A stretch of DNA of 56,090 bases from Bacteroidales bacterium (GCA_017938925.1 JAGBAO010000028.1:1-56090), one strand, 5' to 3'. Positions 1-9,566 are shown, numbered from the stretch's first letter. A program made the numbers and translations. The notes: generated from the letters alone by a model not told the origin.

Positions 1-80
1 AAAAGCTTTGCAATCTTGTCAGTGACAGCCTTTTCAGCCTCTGCGAACTCTGGTGCGTTCACGTCAGTCTTAGGCTCCTA
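1..80 (-). other. In-frame TAG in frdA and continuation of its frame to the window edge
   Basis: On the minus strand the codons after the TAG at 78-80 stay open for 25 codons to the edge and read EPKTDVNAPEFAEAEKAV, a charged alpha-helical stretch of the kind that follows the GDY motif in this family. So the stop interrupts the gene rather than ending it. A real nonsense mutation, a consensus error and readthrough cannot be told apart here. General reassignment of TAG is unlikely because TAG ends several other genes in the window. Confidence 0.7.
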
Positions 81-1499
81 GAACGTGCCTGCACGGTAGT
101 CGCCGATAGTGTAAGGAAGGATGACGTAACCGTCCGCAAGACCCTGCAGGAGGGCAGATGCACCGAGACGGTTTCCACCATGGTCAGAGAAGTTAGCCTC
201 ACCGATAGCGTAGAGACCAGGAACAGTTGTCTGGAGGTTGTAGTCTACCCAGATACCACCCATTGTATAGTGGATAGCAGGATAGATCATCATAGGCTCC
301 TTGTATGGATCTGTATCAGTGATCTTCTCGTACATCTGGAAGAGGTTACCGTATCTTGCAGCGATTACATCCTTTCCGAGACGCTCGATAGCTGTCTTGA
401 AATCAAGGAATACTGCGAGACCTGTGTTGTTCACACCATAACCTGCATCGCAACGCTCCTTTGCTGCACGTGAAGCCACGTCACGAGGTACGAGGTTACC
501 GAATGCAGGGTAACGACGCTCGAGATAGTAGTCACGATCCTCTTCAGGGATGTCCACTCCCCTCTTTGTACCTGCCTGAAGTGCCTTTGCATCCTCAAGT
601 TTCTTTGGTACCCAGATACGTCCGTCGTTACGGAGTGACTCTGACATGAGGGTAAGCTTAGACTGCTGTGTTCCGTGTACAGGGATACATGTAGGGTGGA
701 TCTGTGCGAAGCAAGGGTTTGCGAAGAATGCGCCCTTCTTGTAGCACTGCCATGCTGCTGAACCGTTAGAGTTCATTGCATTGGTAGAGAGGAAGTAAGC
801 GTTTCCGTAACCACCTGTTGCGATAACCACTGCGTGAGCTCCGAATCTCTCGATCTTGCCTGTCACGAGGTTTCTTGCGATGATACCCTTTGCCTCACCG
901 TTGATGAGGACTACATCGAGCATCTCGTAGCGAGGGTAGCTCTTTACTGTGCCGGCTGCGATCTGACGGTTCAGGGCAGCATAAGCACCGAGAAGGAGCT
1001 GCTGTCCGGTTTGACCGCGGGCATAGAAGGTACGGCTAACCTGCGCACCTCCGAAAGAGCGGTTGGCGAGAAGTCCGCCGTATTCCCTTGCAAAAGGAAC
1101 ACCCTGTGCAACGCACTGGTCGATGATGTTGTTGCTGACCTCGGCAAGACGGTAAACATTTGCCTCGCGTGCACGATAGTCTCCTCCCTTGATTGTGTCA
1201 TAGAAGAGACGGTAGATCGAGTCGTTGTCGTTCTGGTAGTTCTTTGCTGCATTGATACCACCCTGTGCTGCGATAGAGTGAGCACGACGAGGTGAGTCGC
1301 TGATGCAGAACACCTTCACATTGTAGCCAAGCTCTCCGAGTGAAGCAGCTGCAGACGCTCCACCGAGACCTGTTCCCACAACAATGACTTCGAGTTTTCT
1401 TTTGTTGCCAGGGCTGACAACACGGATCTGAGATTTGTGCTTTGTCCATTTCTCGGCCAAAGGACCCTCAGGAATCTTAGAAATAAGTTTTTCGGCCAT
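78..1499 (-). CDS. frdA: Fumarate reductase/succinate dehydrogenase flavoprotein subunit, cut by an in-frame amber codon
   Basis: FAD-binding catalytic subunit that interconverts fumarate and succinate at the inner membrane, central to anaerobic energy metabolism in Bacteroidales. The start is the ATG at 1499 ([12 protein letters not shown]), not the further upstream ATG, because homologues begin near here. Seen: a GxGxxG dinucleotide fold (GTGLGG, residues 42-47), the HSIAAQGG flavin-attachment motif (His74), HPTCIP, the active-site RDVASR arginine region and a C-terminal GGIWVDY...[11 protein letters not shown] segment. The frame stops at TAG (78-80) after 473 residues, well short of the roughly 640 usual for this family, and protein-like sequence continues beyond the stop. 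No cytochrome b subunit gene lies upstream, where Bacteroidales usually have it; the preceding gene is ruvB. Confidence 0.9.
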   Translation of the reverse strand: MAEKLISKIPEGPLAEKWTKHKSQIRVVSPGNKRKLEVIVVGTGLGGASAAASLGELGYNVKVFCISDSPRRAHSIAAQGGINAAKNYQNDNDSIYRLFYDTIKGGDYRAREANVYRLAEVSNNIIDQCVAQGVPFAREYGGLLANRSFGGAQVSRTFYARGQTGQQLLLGAYAALNRQIAAGTVKSYPRYEMLDVVLINGEAKGIIARNLVTGKIERFGAHAVVIATGGYGNAYFLSTNAMNSNGSAAWQCYKKGAFFANPCFAQIHPTCIPVHGTQQSKLTLMSESLRNDGRIWVPKKLEDAKALQAGTKRGVDIPEEDRDYYLERRYPAFGNLVPRDVASRAAKERCDAGYGVNNTGLAVFLDFKTAIERLGKDVIAARYGNLFQMYEKITDTDPYKEPMMIYPAIHYTMGGIWVDYNLQTTVPGLYAIGEANFSDHGGNRLGASALLQGLADGYVILPYTIGDYRAGTF

Positions 1500-1540
1500 T
1501 TTATAGTGATTAAATGAAATTTCGGGCACAATTATAATGA

Positions 1541-1575
1541 AAATCGGCCGATTTAGCAATTAAATCAGCCGATTA
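1541..1575. promoter_or_regulatory. Tandem palindromic sites upstream of frdA
   Basis: AAATCGGCCGATTT (1541-1554) is a perfect 14-bp palindrome, and a near copy, AAATCAGCCGATTA, follows 21 bp later (1562-1575). A spacing of two helical turns and a position 42-76 bp before the frdA start suggest an operator for a dimeric regulator. A weak -7-like box (TAATTGTG) lies between them and the start on the minus strand. The function is inferred from position only. Confidence 0.4.
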
Positions 1576-1594
1576 CCTATTATTTATGATAGGG

Positions 1595-1664
1595 ATTCCC
1601 GATCAGGTCGGGAATGACGCTAAAAATTTGTCGAAAATGATGCAGGAAATTTATCAGGAATGAC
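1595..1664. repeat. REP-like element between frdA and ruvB
   Basis: ATTCCCGA-TCAGG-TCGGGAAT (1595-1615) forms an 8-bp stem followed by GACGC, and a second AGGAATGACGC occurs at 1654-1664. The GGTCGGGnATGACG core recurs many times near 54.6 and 55.75 kb, so this is a diverged copy of the same dispersed repeat. It has no U-tract on the minus strand and is not a good terminator for ruvB. Confidence 0.5.
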
Positions 1665-1665
1665 G

Positions 1666-2694
1666 CTAAAACAGTGTAGGATCGTCGAGATTGATATTTC
1701 CCTTTTCCAGGCCGAGATGCCTGTAGGCAAGTTCGGTCACTTCCCTGCCCCGCGGCGTCCTCATGATGAATCCCTCCTTGATCAGGAACGGTTCATACAC
1801 CTCTTCAAGAGTACCCTGGTCCTCACCCACTGCCGTTGCAATGGTATTCGCCCCCACAGGACCTCCCTTGAACTTCGTGATTATTGTCTTAAGTATCTTA
1901 TTATCAATTGCATCCAGTCCCCTCTTGTCTATATTCAGGGCATCAAGGGCATAGCGTGCTATCTCCAGATCGATGACACCGTTGCCCATGACCTGAGCAA
2001 AGTCACGCACACGACGCAGAAGCGAGTTGGCGATACGAGGCGTGCCACGGCTTCTAAGAGCTATTTCATACGCTGCATTCTGGTCTATTTCTACCTTTAA
2101 TATATTTGCGCTTCTCTTGACAATGTTCACAAGGGTCATGGTGTCGTAATATTCCATGGCGCATGTTATACCGAACCTGGCCCTAAGAGGTGAAGTCAGC
2201 AGACCGCTTCGCGTGGTTGCTCCGACCAAAGTGAACGGATTTAGTGAAATACGCACTGAACGTGCTCCCGGCCCCTTGTCTATCATTATATCTATTACAA
2301 AATCCTCCATCGCGGAGTACAGATACTCCTCCACAACCGGAGAAAGCCTGTGGATTTCGTCGATGAACAGCACGTCCCCCTCCTCCAGCGAGGTCAGAAG
2401 TCCGGCAAGATCACCCGGCTTGTCAAGAATAGGTCCGGATGTTACCTTCATATTCACTCCCAACTCATTTGCTATGATGTGCGCGAGAGTGGTCTTTCCA
2501 AGTCCCGGAGGGCCGTGAAACAGGACATGATCAAGAGACTCCCCTCTCATCCTGGCCGCCGCCACGAAAATCTTGAGGTTCGCCACTATCTTGTCCTGAC
2601 CGGTAAAGTCTTTAAGGTCCTGCGGACGTATTATTCCGTCCAAATCCTTATCTTTGCCATCGTTGATGTTATGGGGATCGAAATCAGTCGTCAT
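1666..2694 (-). CDS. ruvB: Holliday junction branch-migration helicase RuvB
   Basis: Hexameric AAA+ motor that drives branch migration with RuvA during recombination repair. The start is the ATG at 2694 (MTTDFDPHN); the nine residues encoded upstream are not family-like. Seen in 342 residues: Walker [10 protein letters not shown] (61-69), Walker B DEIH (112-115), sensor-1 GATTRSG with the following LRARFG, and a C-terminal winged helix with [16 protein letters not shown]. Length is normal. It is transcribed away from mfd across a 289-bp AT-rich gap, and its 3' end faces the start of frdA with about 166 bp between. Confidence 0.97.
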   Translation of the reverse strand: MTTDFDPHNINDGKDKDLDGIIRPQDLKDFTGQDKIVANLKIFVAAARMRGESLDHVLFHGPPGLGKTTLAHIIANELGVNMKVTSGPILDKPGDLAGLLTSLEEGDVLFIDEIHRLSPVVEEYLYSAMEDFVIDIMIDKGPGARSVRISLNPFTLVGATTRSGLLTSPLRARFGITCAMEYYDTMTLVNIVKRSANILKVEIDQNAAYEIALRSRGTPRIANSLLRRVRDFAQVMGNGVIDLEIARYALDALNIDKRGLDAIDNKILKTIITKFKGGPVGANTIATAVGEDQGTLEEVYEPFLIKEGFIMRTPRGREVTELAYRHLGLEKGNINLDDPTLF

Positions 2695-2699
2695 GCTCA

Positions 2700-2985
2700 G
2701 CTCAAAAATAATTATATACAAATATATATTATATTTTTAAATTTTAATGATGATTATATCGCTGTTGATATGTTGATAACTCAAAAATACATCTGATTAT
2801 CAATATGTTGTATGTGCGATATCTGTTGAAAAGGCTGGTGTGAATTTCTTTGAAAAATGTTGATTGAAAATTTTGAAGATATTTATCTCTGCCGTAATAT
2901 ACGGACTTGCGGATTTTGCCAATTTAGTTTTCATTTGATTTCAACAGGGTTTTCAACCGGTTATCAACAGAAAAATTGTTGATAT
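2700..2985. other. AT-rich intergenic region with DnaA-box-like cluster: candidate oriC
   Basis: Between the divergent ruvB and mfd genes lie many nonamers close to TTATCAACA. Reverse orientation: 2763-2771 ATATCAACA, 2771-2779 TTATCAACA, 2824-2832 TTTTCAACA, 2977-2985 ATATCAACA. Forward: 2797-2805 TTATCAATA, 2938-2946 ATTTCAACA, 2950-2958 TTTTCAACC, 2961-2969 TTATCAACA. Each is one to three bases from the classical DnaA box. A nearly pure A/T tract at 2703-2760 could be an unwinding element. Genes to the left run left and most genes to the right run right, as around a bidirectional origin. The origin call is inference. Confidence 0.5.
2719..2726 (-). promoter_or_regulatory. Probable ruvB -7 box
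   Basis: On the minus strand this reads TATATTTG, an exact TAnnTTTG match, 25-32 bases before the ruvB ATG. That would give a short leader as is common in Bacteroidota. No clear -33 TTG is present, so confidence is modest. Confidence 0.4.
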
Positions 2986-5900
2986 GTTAATAAGTTCGAA
3001 ATCCATAAACCTTCTATCGGAAAAACTGGATTCCTGTGATGAGGTATTCTGCAGCGGACTCTTTCTGTCCGCCCGCTGGTTTGTCGTGTCCCAGTTGGAT
3101 TATGACGGAATCCAGCTGATTGTCCTTCCTGACAAGGAGTCTGCGGAGTATTGTGCGGCGGATCTTTACAATCTTGTTGAAGGTGACTGCGTGTTCTTCC
3201 TTCCTGACTCGGGAAAGAAGTTGGAAAGAAGCAATTACAAGTCAACTCTCGGGGTGCAGAGGACATCCGCAATCGGAAAGATTCTTGATTACAAGGAGGG
3301 GAGACTGATAGTGGTAACTTATCCTTCCGCTATCGAGGAGGGAATTCCGTCGGAGGTCAAGATCAGGGAATCTCTTCTTAAACTGACTATAGGGGATGAG
3401 ATAAGCCGTGACGAGATGGTTGATAAACTTTTCGGAAGCGGATTCGAAAGGGTGGATTTCGTGTCGGAACCGGGACAGTTTGCTGTCAGAGGAGCCTTGG
3501 TTGACATATTTTCATATTCCTATAGCGATCCGTTCCGAATATCCTTCTTCGGAGATGAAATAGAGACCATCAACATATTCGACTGCAACACCCAGCTGTC
3601 CAGGGAGAAGGTCATCACAGCTGAAATATACCCCGACCTTATAGCATCAGAGCAGGAGGATGCAACTGCGAACATCGCCGATATTCTTCCGGATGAAGCC
3701 CTCATATGGCTGGATTCGTCCGATATGTACAGGAACATGGAGTTCTTCAGGACCTTCGAAAGATTCAGAAGGGTCTATATGGAACTTCCTCTTTCCCGTC
3801 AGAATGAGGAATCAGTACGTTTCAACATATCTCCACAGCCCGTATTCAACAAGAATTTCGAACTCCTGACAGAGGATATTCGCAAGCGTCTGGAAGAGGG
3901 ATACAGGGTGAGAATCTATGGTGAAAAGCAGTCGCAGCTGGAGAGGCTCAGTTCCATTCTTTCGCAGAACGGAGCCATCCTGCCAGAATTTGTCCAGGGA
4001 AGGAACCTTCACAACGGATTCATTGACCATGACGACAAGGTCTGCTGCTACAGCGACCATGAGATATTCGACCGTTTCCACCGCGTAAGCATAAGAAGGA
4101 CAGTAGATAAGAGCGAACAGCTTACCATCAATGACCTGACTTCGTTTGCGATAGGAGATTACATTGTCCATATAGACTATGGAGTGGGAATCTTCGGAGG
4201 ACTTGTCAGAATGAAGGACGACAAGGGAAGGATGCATGAGGTGGTCAAGCTTACATACAAGGACAACGACGTCGTGTTTGTGTCCGTGCATGCACTTCAT
4301 AAGATATCACGTTATAAATCAAAGGATTCCGAGCCTCCTAAGATCCATAAGCTGGGATCGAAGGCATGGCAGAACCTGAAGTCAAGCACAAAATCCAAGG
4401 TCAAGGACATAGCGAAGGATCTCATTCAGCTGTACGCAAAGAGAAAGAGTGCGAGAGGATTTGCCTTTTCTGCTGACACCTATCTCCAGCAGGAGCTTGA
4501 GTCTTCGTTCATGTATGAGGACACTCCGGATCAGGAGAAGGCCGTATATGCCGTAAAGCGGGATATGGAGGATGATTGTCCTATGGACAGGCTTGTGTGC
4601 GGAGATGTGGGATTCGGAAAGACGGAAGTGGCAGTCAGGGCTGCGTTCAAGGCAGTTGCCGACAGCAAGCAGGTGGCCGTTCTTGTTCCTACCACCATTC
4701 TTGCCCTTCAGCATTTCAAGACGTTCCAGAACCGTCTCAAGGACCTTCCCTGCAATGTGGACTATGTCAGCCGTCTGAGGACAGCAAAGGAGATATCCGA
4801 CATTCAGAAACGTCTGAAGGCCGGAACCCTTGATATTGTCATCGGCACTCATAAACTTATAGGTAAGGGATTCGAGTTCAAGGATCTGGGACTTCTCATC
4901 ATTGATGAGGAGCAGAAGTTCGGAGTGAGTGCAAAAGAGAAGCTCCGTCAGCTCAAGGCTTCAGTGGACACTCTTACCCTGACAGCTACCCCGATACCGC
5001 GAACCCTCCAGTTCTCTCTTCTGGGAGCACGCGACCTCTCGATAATAAATACGCCTCCGCCTAACAGGATTCCGGTACAGACCGAGATTATGCTTTTCGA
5101 TCATGATGAACTCAAGAACATCATAAAGTATGAACTGAGCAGGGGAGGACAGATATTCTTCGTCCATAACAGGGTGGAGGAACTCCAGTCCATCCATGAT
5201 ATCCTTCACAGGCTTGTTCCTGACATGAAGATATGTGTGGCTCACGGCCAGATGGAGGCGAAAGTGCTGGAAAACAAGATTCTGGACTTTATGGCAGGGG
5301 ATTATGACATGCTGCTCTGCACCACGATCATCGAGAACGGACTTGATATTCCAAATGCGAACACTATAATCATCAACCAGGCTCAGAACATAGGTCTCAG
5401 CGATCTTCATCAGCTTCGCGGCCGAGTGGGACGCTCGAACAAGCGTGCATTCTGCTATCTGATGGTTCCCCCTCTTGTGTCCATAACAGATGATGCCCGC
5501 CGCAGGCTTAAAGCCATAGAGTCGTTCTCCGATCTTGGCAGCGGATTCAACATAGCAATGCAGGACCTCGATATCCGTGGAGCCGGAAACCTCCTTGGAG
5601 CCGAGCAGAGCGGATTCATAACCGACATGGGATTCGAGACATATCAGAAGATCCTTGCGGAGGCCATGGAGGAACTGGGAATGGAAACAGGAATATCCAC
5701 AAAGAGGTCGGATGAATCGTTTGTGCCTGACTGTACCATAGAGACCGATCAGCTGGCCCTGATACCGGACACATATATAGACATGACCGCGGAGAAGATA
5801 AGGATATACAAGGAACTTGATTCCCTCACTTCCGACAAGGATATGGACCAGTTGAAAAAGAAGCTTGAGGACAGGTTCGGTCCTATGCCTGAGGAACTCA

Positions 5901-6169
5901 AGAGGCTCTTTGATATAGTAAGGATCAGGCAGCTGGGACAGAAGCTGGGATTTGAGAAGATCATAATAAAGAACGGAGTGATGATAGCGTTCTTCATTTC
6001 CAATCCGCTTTCACAGTATTACAAGACAGACCGCTTTGCAAAGATCCTTGAAAATGTGAGTGTCAATCCTAAACTGTTTGAACTCAAGCAGAACGACAGC
6101 AAGCTGAGGATATTCTCAAGAAATGTGGACGGTATAGCCAAAGCATACGAGGTTTTGAAGAGGTTATAG
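2984..6169 (+). CDS. mfd: Transcription-repair coupling factor Mfd
   Basis: DNA translocase that removes stalled RNA polymerase at lesions and recruits UvrA for nucleotide excision repair. The 1061 residues show, in order, UvrB-like N-terminal domains, the RNA-polymerase-interacting domain beginning near residue 385 (SFAIGDYIVHIDYGVGIF), a superfamily-2 helicase core with Walker A GDVGFGKTE near 539 and DEEQ near 640, TATPIPRTL, the RGRVGRSN motif VI, and a C-terminal regulatory domain. Length is slightly short of the E. coli protein but complete. The ATG overlaps the last DnaA-like nonamer of the intergenic cluster. It is the first gene of the rightward run. Confidence 0.97.
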   Translation: MLISSKSINLLSEKLDSCDEVFCSGLFLSARWFVVSQLDYDGIQLIVLPDKESAEYCAADLYNLVEGDCVFFLPDSGKKLERSNYKSTLGVQRTSAIGKILDYKEGRLIVVTYPSAIEEGIPSEVKIRESLLKLTIGDEISRDEMVDKLFGSGFERVDFVSEPGQFAVRGALVDIFSYSYSDPFRISFFGDEIETINIFDCNTQLSREKVITAEIYPDLIASEQEDATANIADILPDEALIWLDSSDMYRNMEFFRTFERFRRVYMELPLSRQNEESVRFNISPQPVFNKNFELLTEDIRKRLEEGYRVRIYGEKQSQLERLSSILSQNGAILPEFVQGRNLHNGFIDHDDKVCCYSDHEIFDRFHRVSIRRTVDKSEQLTINDLTSFAIGDYIVHIDYGVGIFGGLVRMKDDKGRMHEVVKLTYKDNDVVFVSVHALHKISRYKSKDSEPPKIHKLGSKAWQNLKSSTKSKVKDIAKDLIQLYAKRKSARGFAFSADTYLQQELESSFMYEDTPDQEKAVYAVKRDMEDDCPMDRLVCGDVGFGKTEVAVRAAFKAVADSKQVAVLVPTTILALQHFKTFQNRLKDLPCNVDYVSRLRTAKEISDIQKRLKAGTLDIVIGTHKLIGKGFEFKDLGLLIIDEEQKFGVSAKEKLRQLKASVDTLTLTATPIPRTLQFSLLGARDLSIINTPPPNRIPVQTEIMLFDHDELKNIIKYELSRGGQIFFVHNRVEELQSIHDILHRLVPDMKICVAHGQMEAKVLENKILDFMAGDYDMLLCTTIIENGLDIPNANTIIINQAQNIGLSDLHQLRGRVGRSNKRAFCYLMVPPLVSITDDARRRLKAIESFSDLGSGFNIAMQDLDIRGAGNLLGAEQSGFITDMGFETYQKILAEAMEELGMETGISTKRSDESFVPDCTIETDQLALIPDTYIDMTAEKIRIYKELDSLTSDKDMDQLKKKLEDRFGPMPEELKRLFDIVRIRQLGQKLGFEKIIIKNGVMIAFFISNPLSQYYKTDRFAKILENVSVNPKLFELKQNDSKLRIFSRNVDGIAKAYEVLKRL

Positions 6170-6179
6170 ATAAATTTTG

Positions 6180-6187
6180 TACATTTG
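6180..6187 (+). promoter_or_regulatory. Possible promoter -7 box for coaX
   Basis: TACATTTG is an exact TAnnTTTG match just after the mfd stop, with TTTG at 6154-6157 and a spacing of 22, slightly long. It could give coaX and the following envelope genes a promoter separate from mfd. Confidence 0.35.
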
Positions 6188-6204
6188 CCTGATTTTAAAG
6201 CGGC

Positions 6205-6924
6205 TTGGAAGTGGCTAATCTTATAGTTGACATAGGAAATACAGCCTTGAAGGCTTCATGGTGTGACGGTATCACGCTTGGAAAGACATACAGATATCAG
6301 GGTGAGAGGATGCTGGACTACATCCTTTCCATGACTGAAAAGGAAAGACCTGAGATTCTGGTTCTGAGCAGTGTCAGACATTTCTCTCCTCAGAATATCC
6401 ATAAGTTGGAAGAAGTCTGTGACAGGCTTCTGGTTGTGGATGAGTCTGTTCTTGAATCGTACGGGCTTCCGTTATGGATGACTCCGGACAGAGCAGCGTC
6501 CATAGTGGCTTCAAGATATCTTTTCAAGGGCAGAGGATGCACTGTCTTCGATTTCGGTACCACTCTTACTGTCGATTTTCTTGATCCTCAGGGGCAGTTC
6601 AGGGGAGGAAACATATCTCCCGGATGCAAGACCAGATTCAAGTCCCTTAACAGATATTCCAAGTCGCTTCCATTGCTTGATGCTCCGGAAGAAATATCCT
6701 CTGAAGGACACGATATTTCCTCTTCGATAGAGTCTGGAGTCATTTCAGGCATAATGTTTGAAATCGAGGGTTACATTTTGCGCAACCCCGAAAATATCAA
6801 TGTTTTCACAGGTGGAGATGCGATTTATTTTGCAAAAAGAATGAAAAACTCCATCTTTGTAGTTTGTAACCTTGTTTTGATGGGGTTGGCTTTAATAGCT
6901 GTAGAATATGATAAGAAGGATTGA
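6205..6924 (+). CDS. coaX: Type III pantothenate kinase
   Basis: Phosphorylates pantothenate, the first committed step of coenzyme A synthesis. The N-terminal phosphate-binding motif (DIGNTALKASW), the central DFGTTLTVDF and GGNISPGCKTRF, and the FTGGDA segment near the C-terminus are typical of CoaX. There is no ATG: TTG at 6205 gives MEVANLIVDIG, while GTG at 6211 gives MANLIVDIG, which matches family N-termini about as well, so the start is uncertain by two codons. The 3' end overlaps the next gene by 17 bp, indicating co-transcription with the outer-membrane protein gene. Confidence 0.93.
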   Translation: MEVANLIVDIGNTALKASWCDGITLGKTYRYQGERMLDYILSMTEKERPEILVLSSVRHFSPQNIHKLEEVCDRLLVVDESVLESYGLPLWMTPDRAASIVASRYLFKGRGCTVFDFGTTLTVDFLDPQGQFRGGNISPGCKTRFKSLNRYSKSLPLLDAPEEISSEGHDISSSIESGVISGIMFEIEGYILRNPENINVFTGGDAIYFAKRMKNSIFVVCNLVLMGLALIAVEYDKKD

Positions 6925-8221
6925 AAAAGCGCTTTTGCTGGCAGTGTTTCTCATCATAGGTGTTTCTGTGTCGGCACAGGAAGGAGCCTATGGTGCGTAT
7001 ACTCCGTATTCGGTATTCGGCATCGGAGAGATTGCAAAAGAGGGTTCTGCATATAACAAGAGCATGGGAGGAATCGGAATAGCCACCCGTAACAGAAGGT
7101 TTATCAACTATACCAATCCTGCTGCCGTGACTGCAAGGGACTCGCTTTCCTTCATGGCTGATTTCGGACTTGAGCAGAGCAATTCCATCTACAGGCAGGG
7201 CAATCTGAGATCAGGAAACAATACTTTCAATATCCATAATTTCGTATTGAGTTTTCCTATTTACAGGTCGTCGGCATTCATGGTCGGAATCACGCCTTTC
7301 AGTAACGTGGGTTATGATTTTTCTTCAGTTGAGACCAATCAGGATATCATAGGAAACACTGGAAACATCACATATGATTCCTACGGAACGGGAGATATAT
7401 ATCAGGTGTTTGTCGGTGCAGGAGCCACATTCTGGAAAAGATTCTCAGTGGGTGCTGAGTTCATATATTATTTCGGTAACATCGACAAGATAACCCATAT
7501 GGATTATGCCGACAATTCATACAGGTCGGTGAATACGGGAAGCGAGATTTCAGTGAACGGTGCGACTGGAAAATTCGGACTTCAGTATGAGCAGAAGCTT
7601 GCAGGTGATGTTTCCTTGACTCTAGGAGCAACATACAGGATGTCCACAAGACTTAAGGGATATTCCACTAACTACAGATATGCTACCCAGTCAAGCGTTG
7701 TGGATACCTTGAGACACAGTGTTGACACTCTTGCTCATGGAAATGTGAGGTTCGGAGATGAAATAGGAGTGGGAATAGCACTCAAAGGTGGAGAAAAGTG
7801 GCATGTGGAGTTTGATTATCTCAGAAGCGGATGGGGAAAGTCCGGAATGGACACTGCACCGGGATTCTCTGCGATAGGTGATTCAAAGTTCACTGCAACG
7901 ACATCACAGTCATTCAGACTTGGATTTGAGATTGTTCCGAACAGGAACGACATCAGATATTACATGAGACGATGTGCCTACCGTGCCGGAGTATATTATG
8001 ACCAGGCTTATTACAAGCTGGATGGAAACAATGTGAACTCCATGGGTATCACCTTCGGAATAACGCTGCCGGTGTTCAGATGGTATAACGGTCTGACTCT
8101 GGGAGTGGATCTTGGTCAGAAGGCCAGCACAAGACACGATATGATACGTGAAAGATATGCCAGGATAGTCGTAGGATTCAATATCCATGACATCTGGTTC
8201 CAGAAACCGAGATATAATTAA
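6908..8221 (+). CDS. Outer-membrane beta-barrel protein of the coaX-lptC cluster
   Basis: A 437-residue exported protein with a signal peptide ending at SVSAQ (about residue 23), then glycine- and aromatic-rich alternating strands typical of an outer-membrane barrel. The N-terminal GAYTPYSVFGIGEI and YTNPAAV segments resemble the FadL/PorV-like families of Bacteroidota in a general way. I recognise the gene order (coaX, barrel, TPR, lptC, PpiD-like) as recurrent in Bacteroidales, but no transport substrate can be named. The C-terminus reads HDIWFQKPRYN. Confidence 0.75.
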   Translation: MIRRIEKALLLAVFLIIGVSVSAQEGAYGAYTPYSVFGIGEIAKEGSAYNKSMGGIGIATRNRRFINYTNPAAVTARDSLSFMADFGLEQSNSIYRQGNLRSGNNTFNIHNFVLSFPIYRSSAFMVGITPFSNVGYDFSSVETNQDIIGNTGNITYDSYGTGDIYQVFVGAGATFWKRFSVGAEFIYYFGNIDKITHMDYADNSYRSVNTGSEISVNGATGKFGLQYEQKLAGDVSLTLGATYRMSTRLKGYSTNYRYATQSSVVDTLRHSVDTLAHGNVRFGDEIGVGIALKGGEKWHVEFDYLRSGWGKSGMDTAPGFSAIGDSKFTATTSQSFRLGFEIVPNRNDIRYYMRRCAYRAGVYYDQAYYKLDGNNVNSMGITFGITLPVFRWYNGLTLGVDLGQKASTRHDMIRERYARIVVGFNIHDIWFQKPRYN

Positions 8222-8235
8222 AACAAATAACATTT

Positions 8236-9564
8236 ATGAAAAGGTTTATACTGCTTATTTCAGTGGCTGCAACTGCTTTGATCTGCAGCACAAGTCTTTC
8301 CGCACAGGGAAAATTCGGTCCGGACAGTGCCGAATGTATCAAGTATCTGTCTTATTATACAGAATATTACAAGCAGAAGAACTATGATTCTGCGCTTCCT
8401 AACTGGAGAAAGGCATATCAGATCTGTCCTCCGACAGCAAGATATTCTCTCCTTTCAAACGGAACCACACTCGTGAAGAGGCTCATTCAGAAGAATCAGA
8501 AGAATCCTACCTATAGGGCAGCGCTCGTGGACTCGCTCATGACTCTTTACAACCAGAGAGTGGAGTTCTGGCCTAAATATGCCACTTCATCTCTTAACAA
8601 CAAGGCTCTCGACATCTATAACTATATGAAGAACGAGCCTATGAAGATGTATGAGGGACTCACAGAGGTAGTTTCCTTGAACGGAAATAAAACTACTCCT
8701 AACGTGTTCCTTTTCCAGATGAACACTGCAATCGATCTTTACAAGGACGGTCTTCTGGATCCTGAGGCTGTGATCAACGTATATGAGACAGCTGTGAAGT
8801 ATCTTGCAGAGGCTGCTCCGAAGAACGACACAGAGAAGGCTGCCATCGAGAAGACTGTAGGTGACGTGGAGAGCCTGTTCATCACCAGCCAGGTGGCAAG
8901 CTGTGAGAATCTCATAGCTCTCTTCGGACCTCGTTATGAGGCTGATCCTCAGAACCTTGATCTTGCAAAGAACATCGTGAAGATGATGAGCGTGACAGAG
9001 GGATGTACTGACAACGACCTCTTCCTTAATGCCGTTACCACAATGTACACCCTTGAGCCATCTCACACTTCTGCATACTTCCTCTACAAGCTTTATTCTT
9101 CAAGAGGAGATGTGGATAATGCAATCAAGTATATGGAAGAGGCTATCGCGGCAGAGGAGTCAGATGCAGAGACTGATGCAAACTATAACTTCGAACTTGC
9201 TGCATTCTGCTACAAGAACGCAAAGAATGCAATGGCAATAGAGAAGGCTCAGAAGGCAATCGAACTCTCAGATGCTCTTGACGGCAAGGCATATATGCTT
9301 ATCGGAACAATCTGGGGTAGCGTGGTTTGCCCTGGTAACGATATCGAGCAGAGAGCCAAGTATTGGGTAGCTGTTGATTATATGGTGAAGGCAAAGAACG
9401 CAGATCCATCTCTTGCAGAGGATGCGAACAACTATATCGGCCAGTACAGCACATATTACCCGCAGACTGCAGAGGCCTTCATGTATGATGTTACAGACGG
9501 TCAGTCATACACTGTATCATGTGCAGGTATGAGGGCTGTGACAACTGTCAGAACTCAGAAATAG
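8236..9564 (+). CDS. Secreted tetratricopeptide-repeat protein
   Basis: A 442-residue periplasmic protein with signal peptide MKRFILLISVAATALICSTSLSAQ. The rest is helical, with TPR-like pairs such as YYKQKNYDSALPNWRKAYQ near residues 45-65 and YSSRGDVDNAIKYMEEAIA near 290. It starts 14 bp after the barrel gene and ends just before lptC, so it probably belongs to the same envelope-assembly operon. TPR proteins usually scaffold multiprotein complexes; the partner is unknown. Confidence 0.8.
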   Translation: MKRFILLISVAATALICSTSLSAQGKFGPDSAECIKYLSYYTEYYKQKNYDSALPNWRKAYQICPPTARYSLLSNGTTLVKRLIQKNQKNPTYRAALVDSLMTLYNQRVEFWPKYATSSLNNKALDIYNYMKNEPMKMYEGLTEVVSLNGNKTTPNVFLFQMNTAIDLYKDGLLDPEAVINVYETAVKYLAEAAPKNDTEKAAIEKTVGDVESLFITSQVASCENLIALFGPRYEADPQNLDLAKNIVKMMSVTEGCTDNDLFLNAVTTMYTLEPSHTSAYFLYKLYSSRGDVDNAIKYMEEAIAAEESDAETDANYNFELAAFCYKNAKNAMAIEKAQKAIELSDALDGKAYMLIGTIWGSVVCPGNDIEQRAKYWVAVDYMVKAKNADPSLAEDANNYIGQYSTYYPQTAEAFMYDVTDGQSYTVSCAGMRAVTTVRTQK

Positions 9565-9566
9565 TA

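Noticed and set aside
78-80. TAG as a reassigned sense codon
   Set aside because: TAG ends mfd, the TPR gene, lptC, the PpiD-like gene, the symporter and others in this window, so genome-wide reassignment is not supported.
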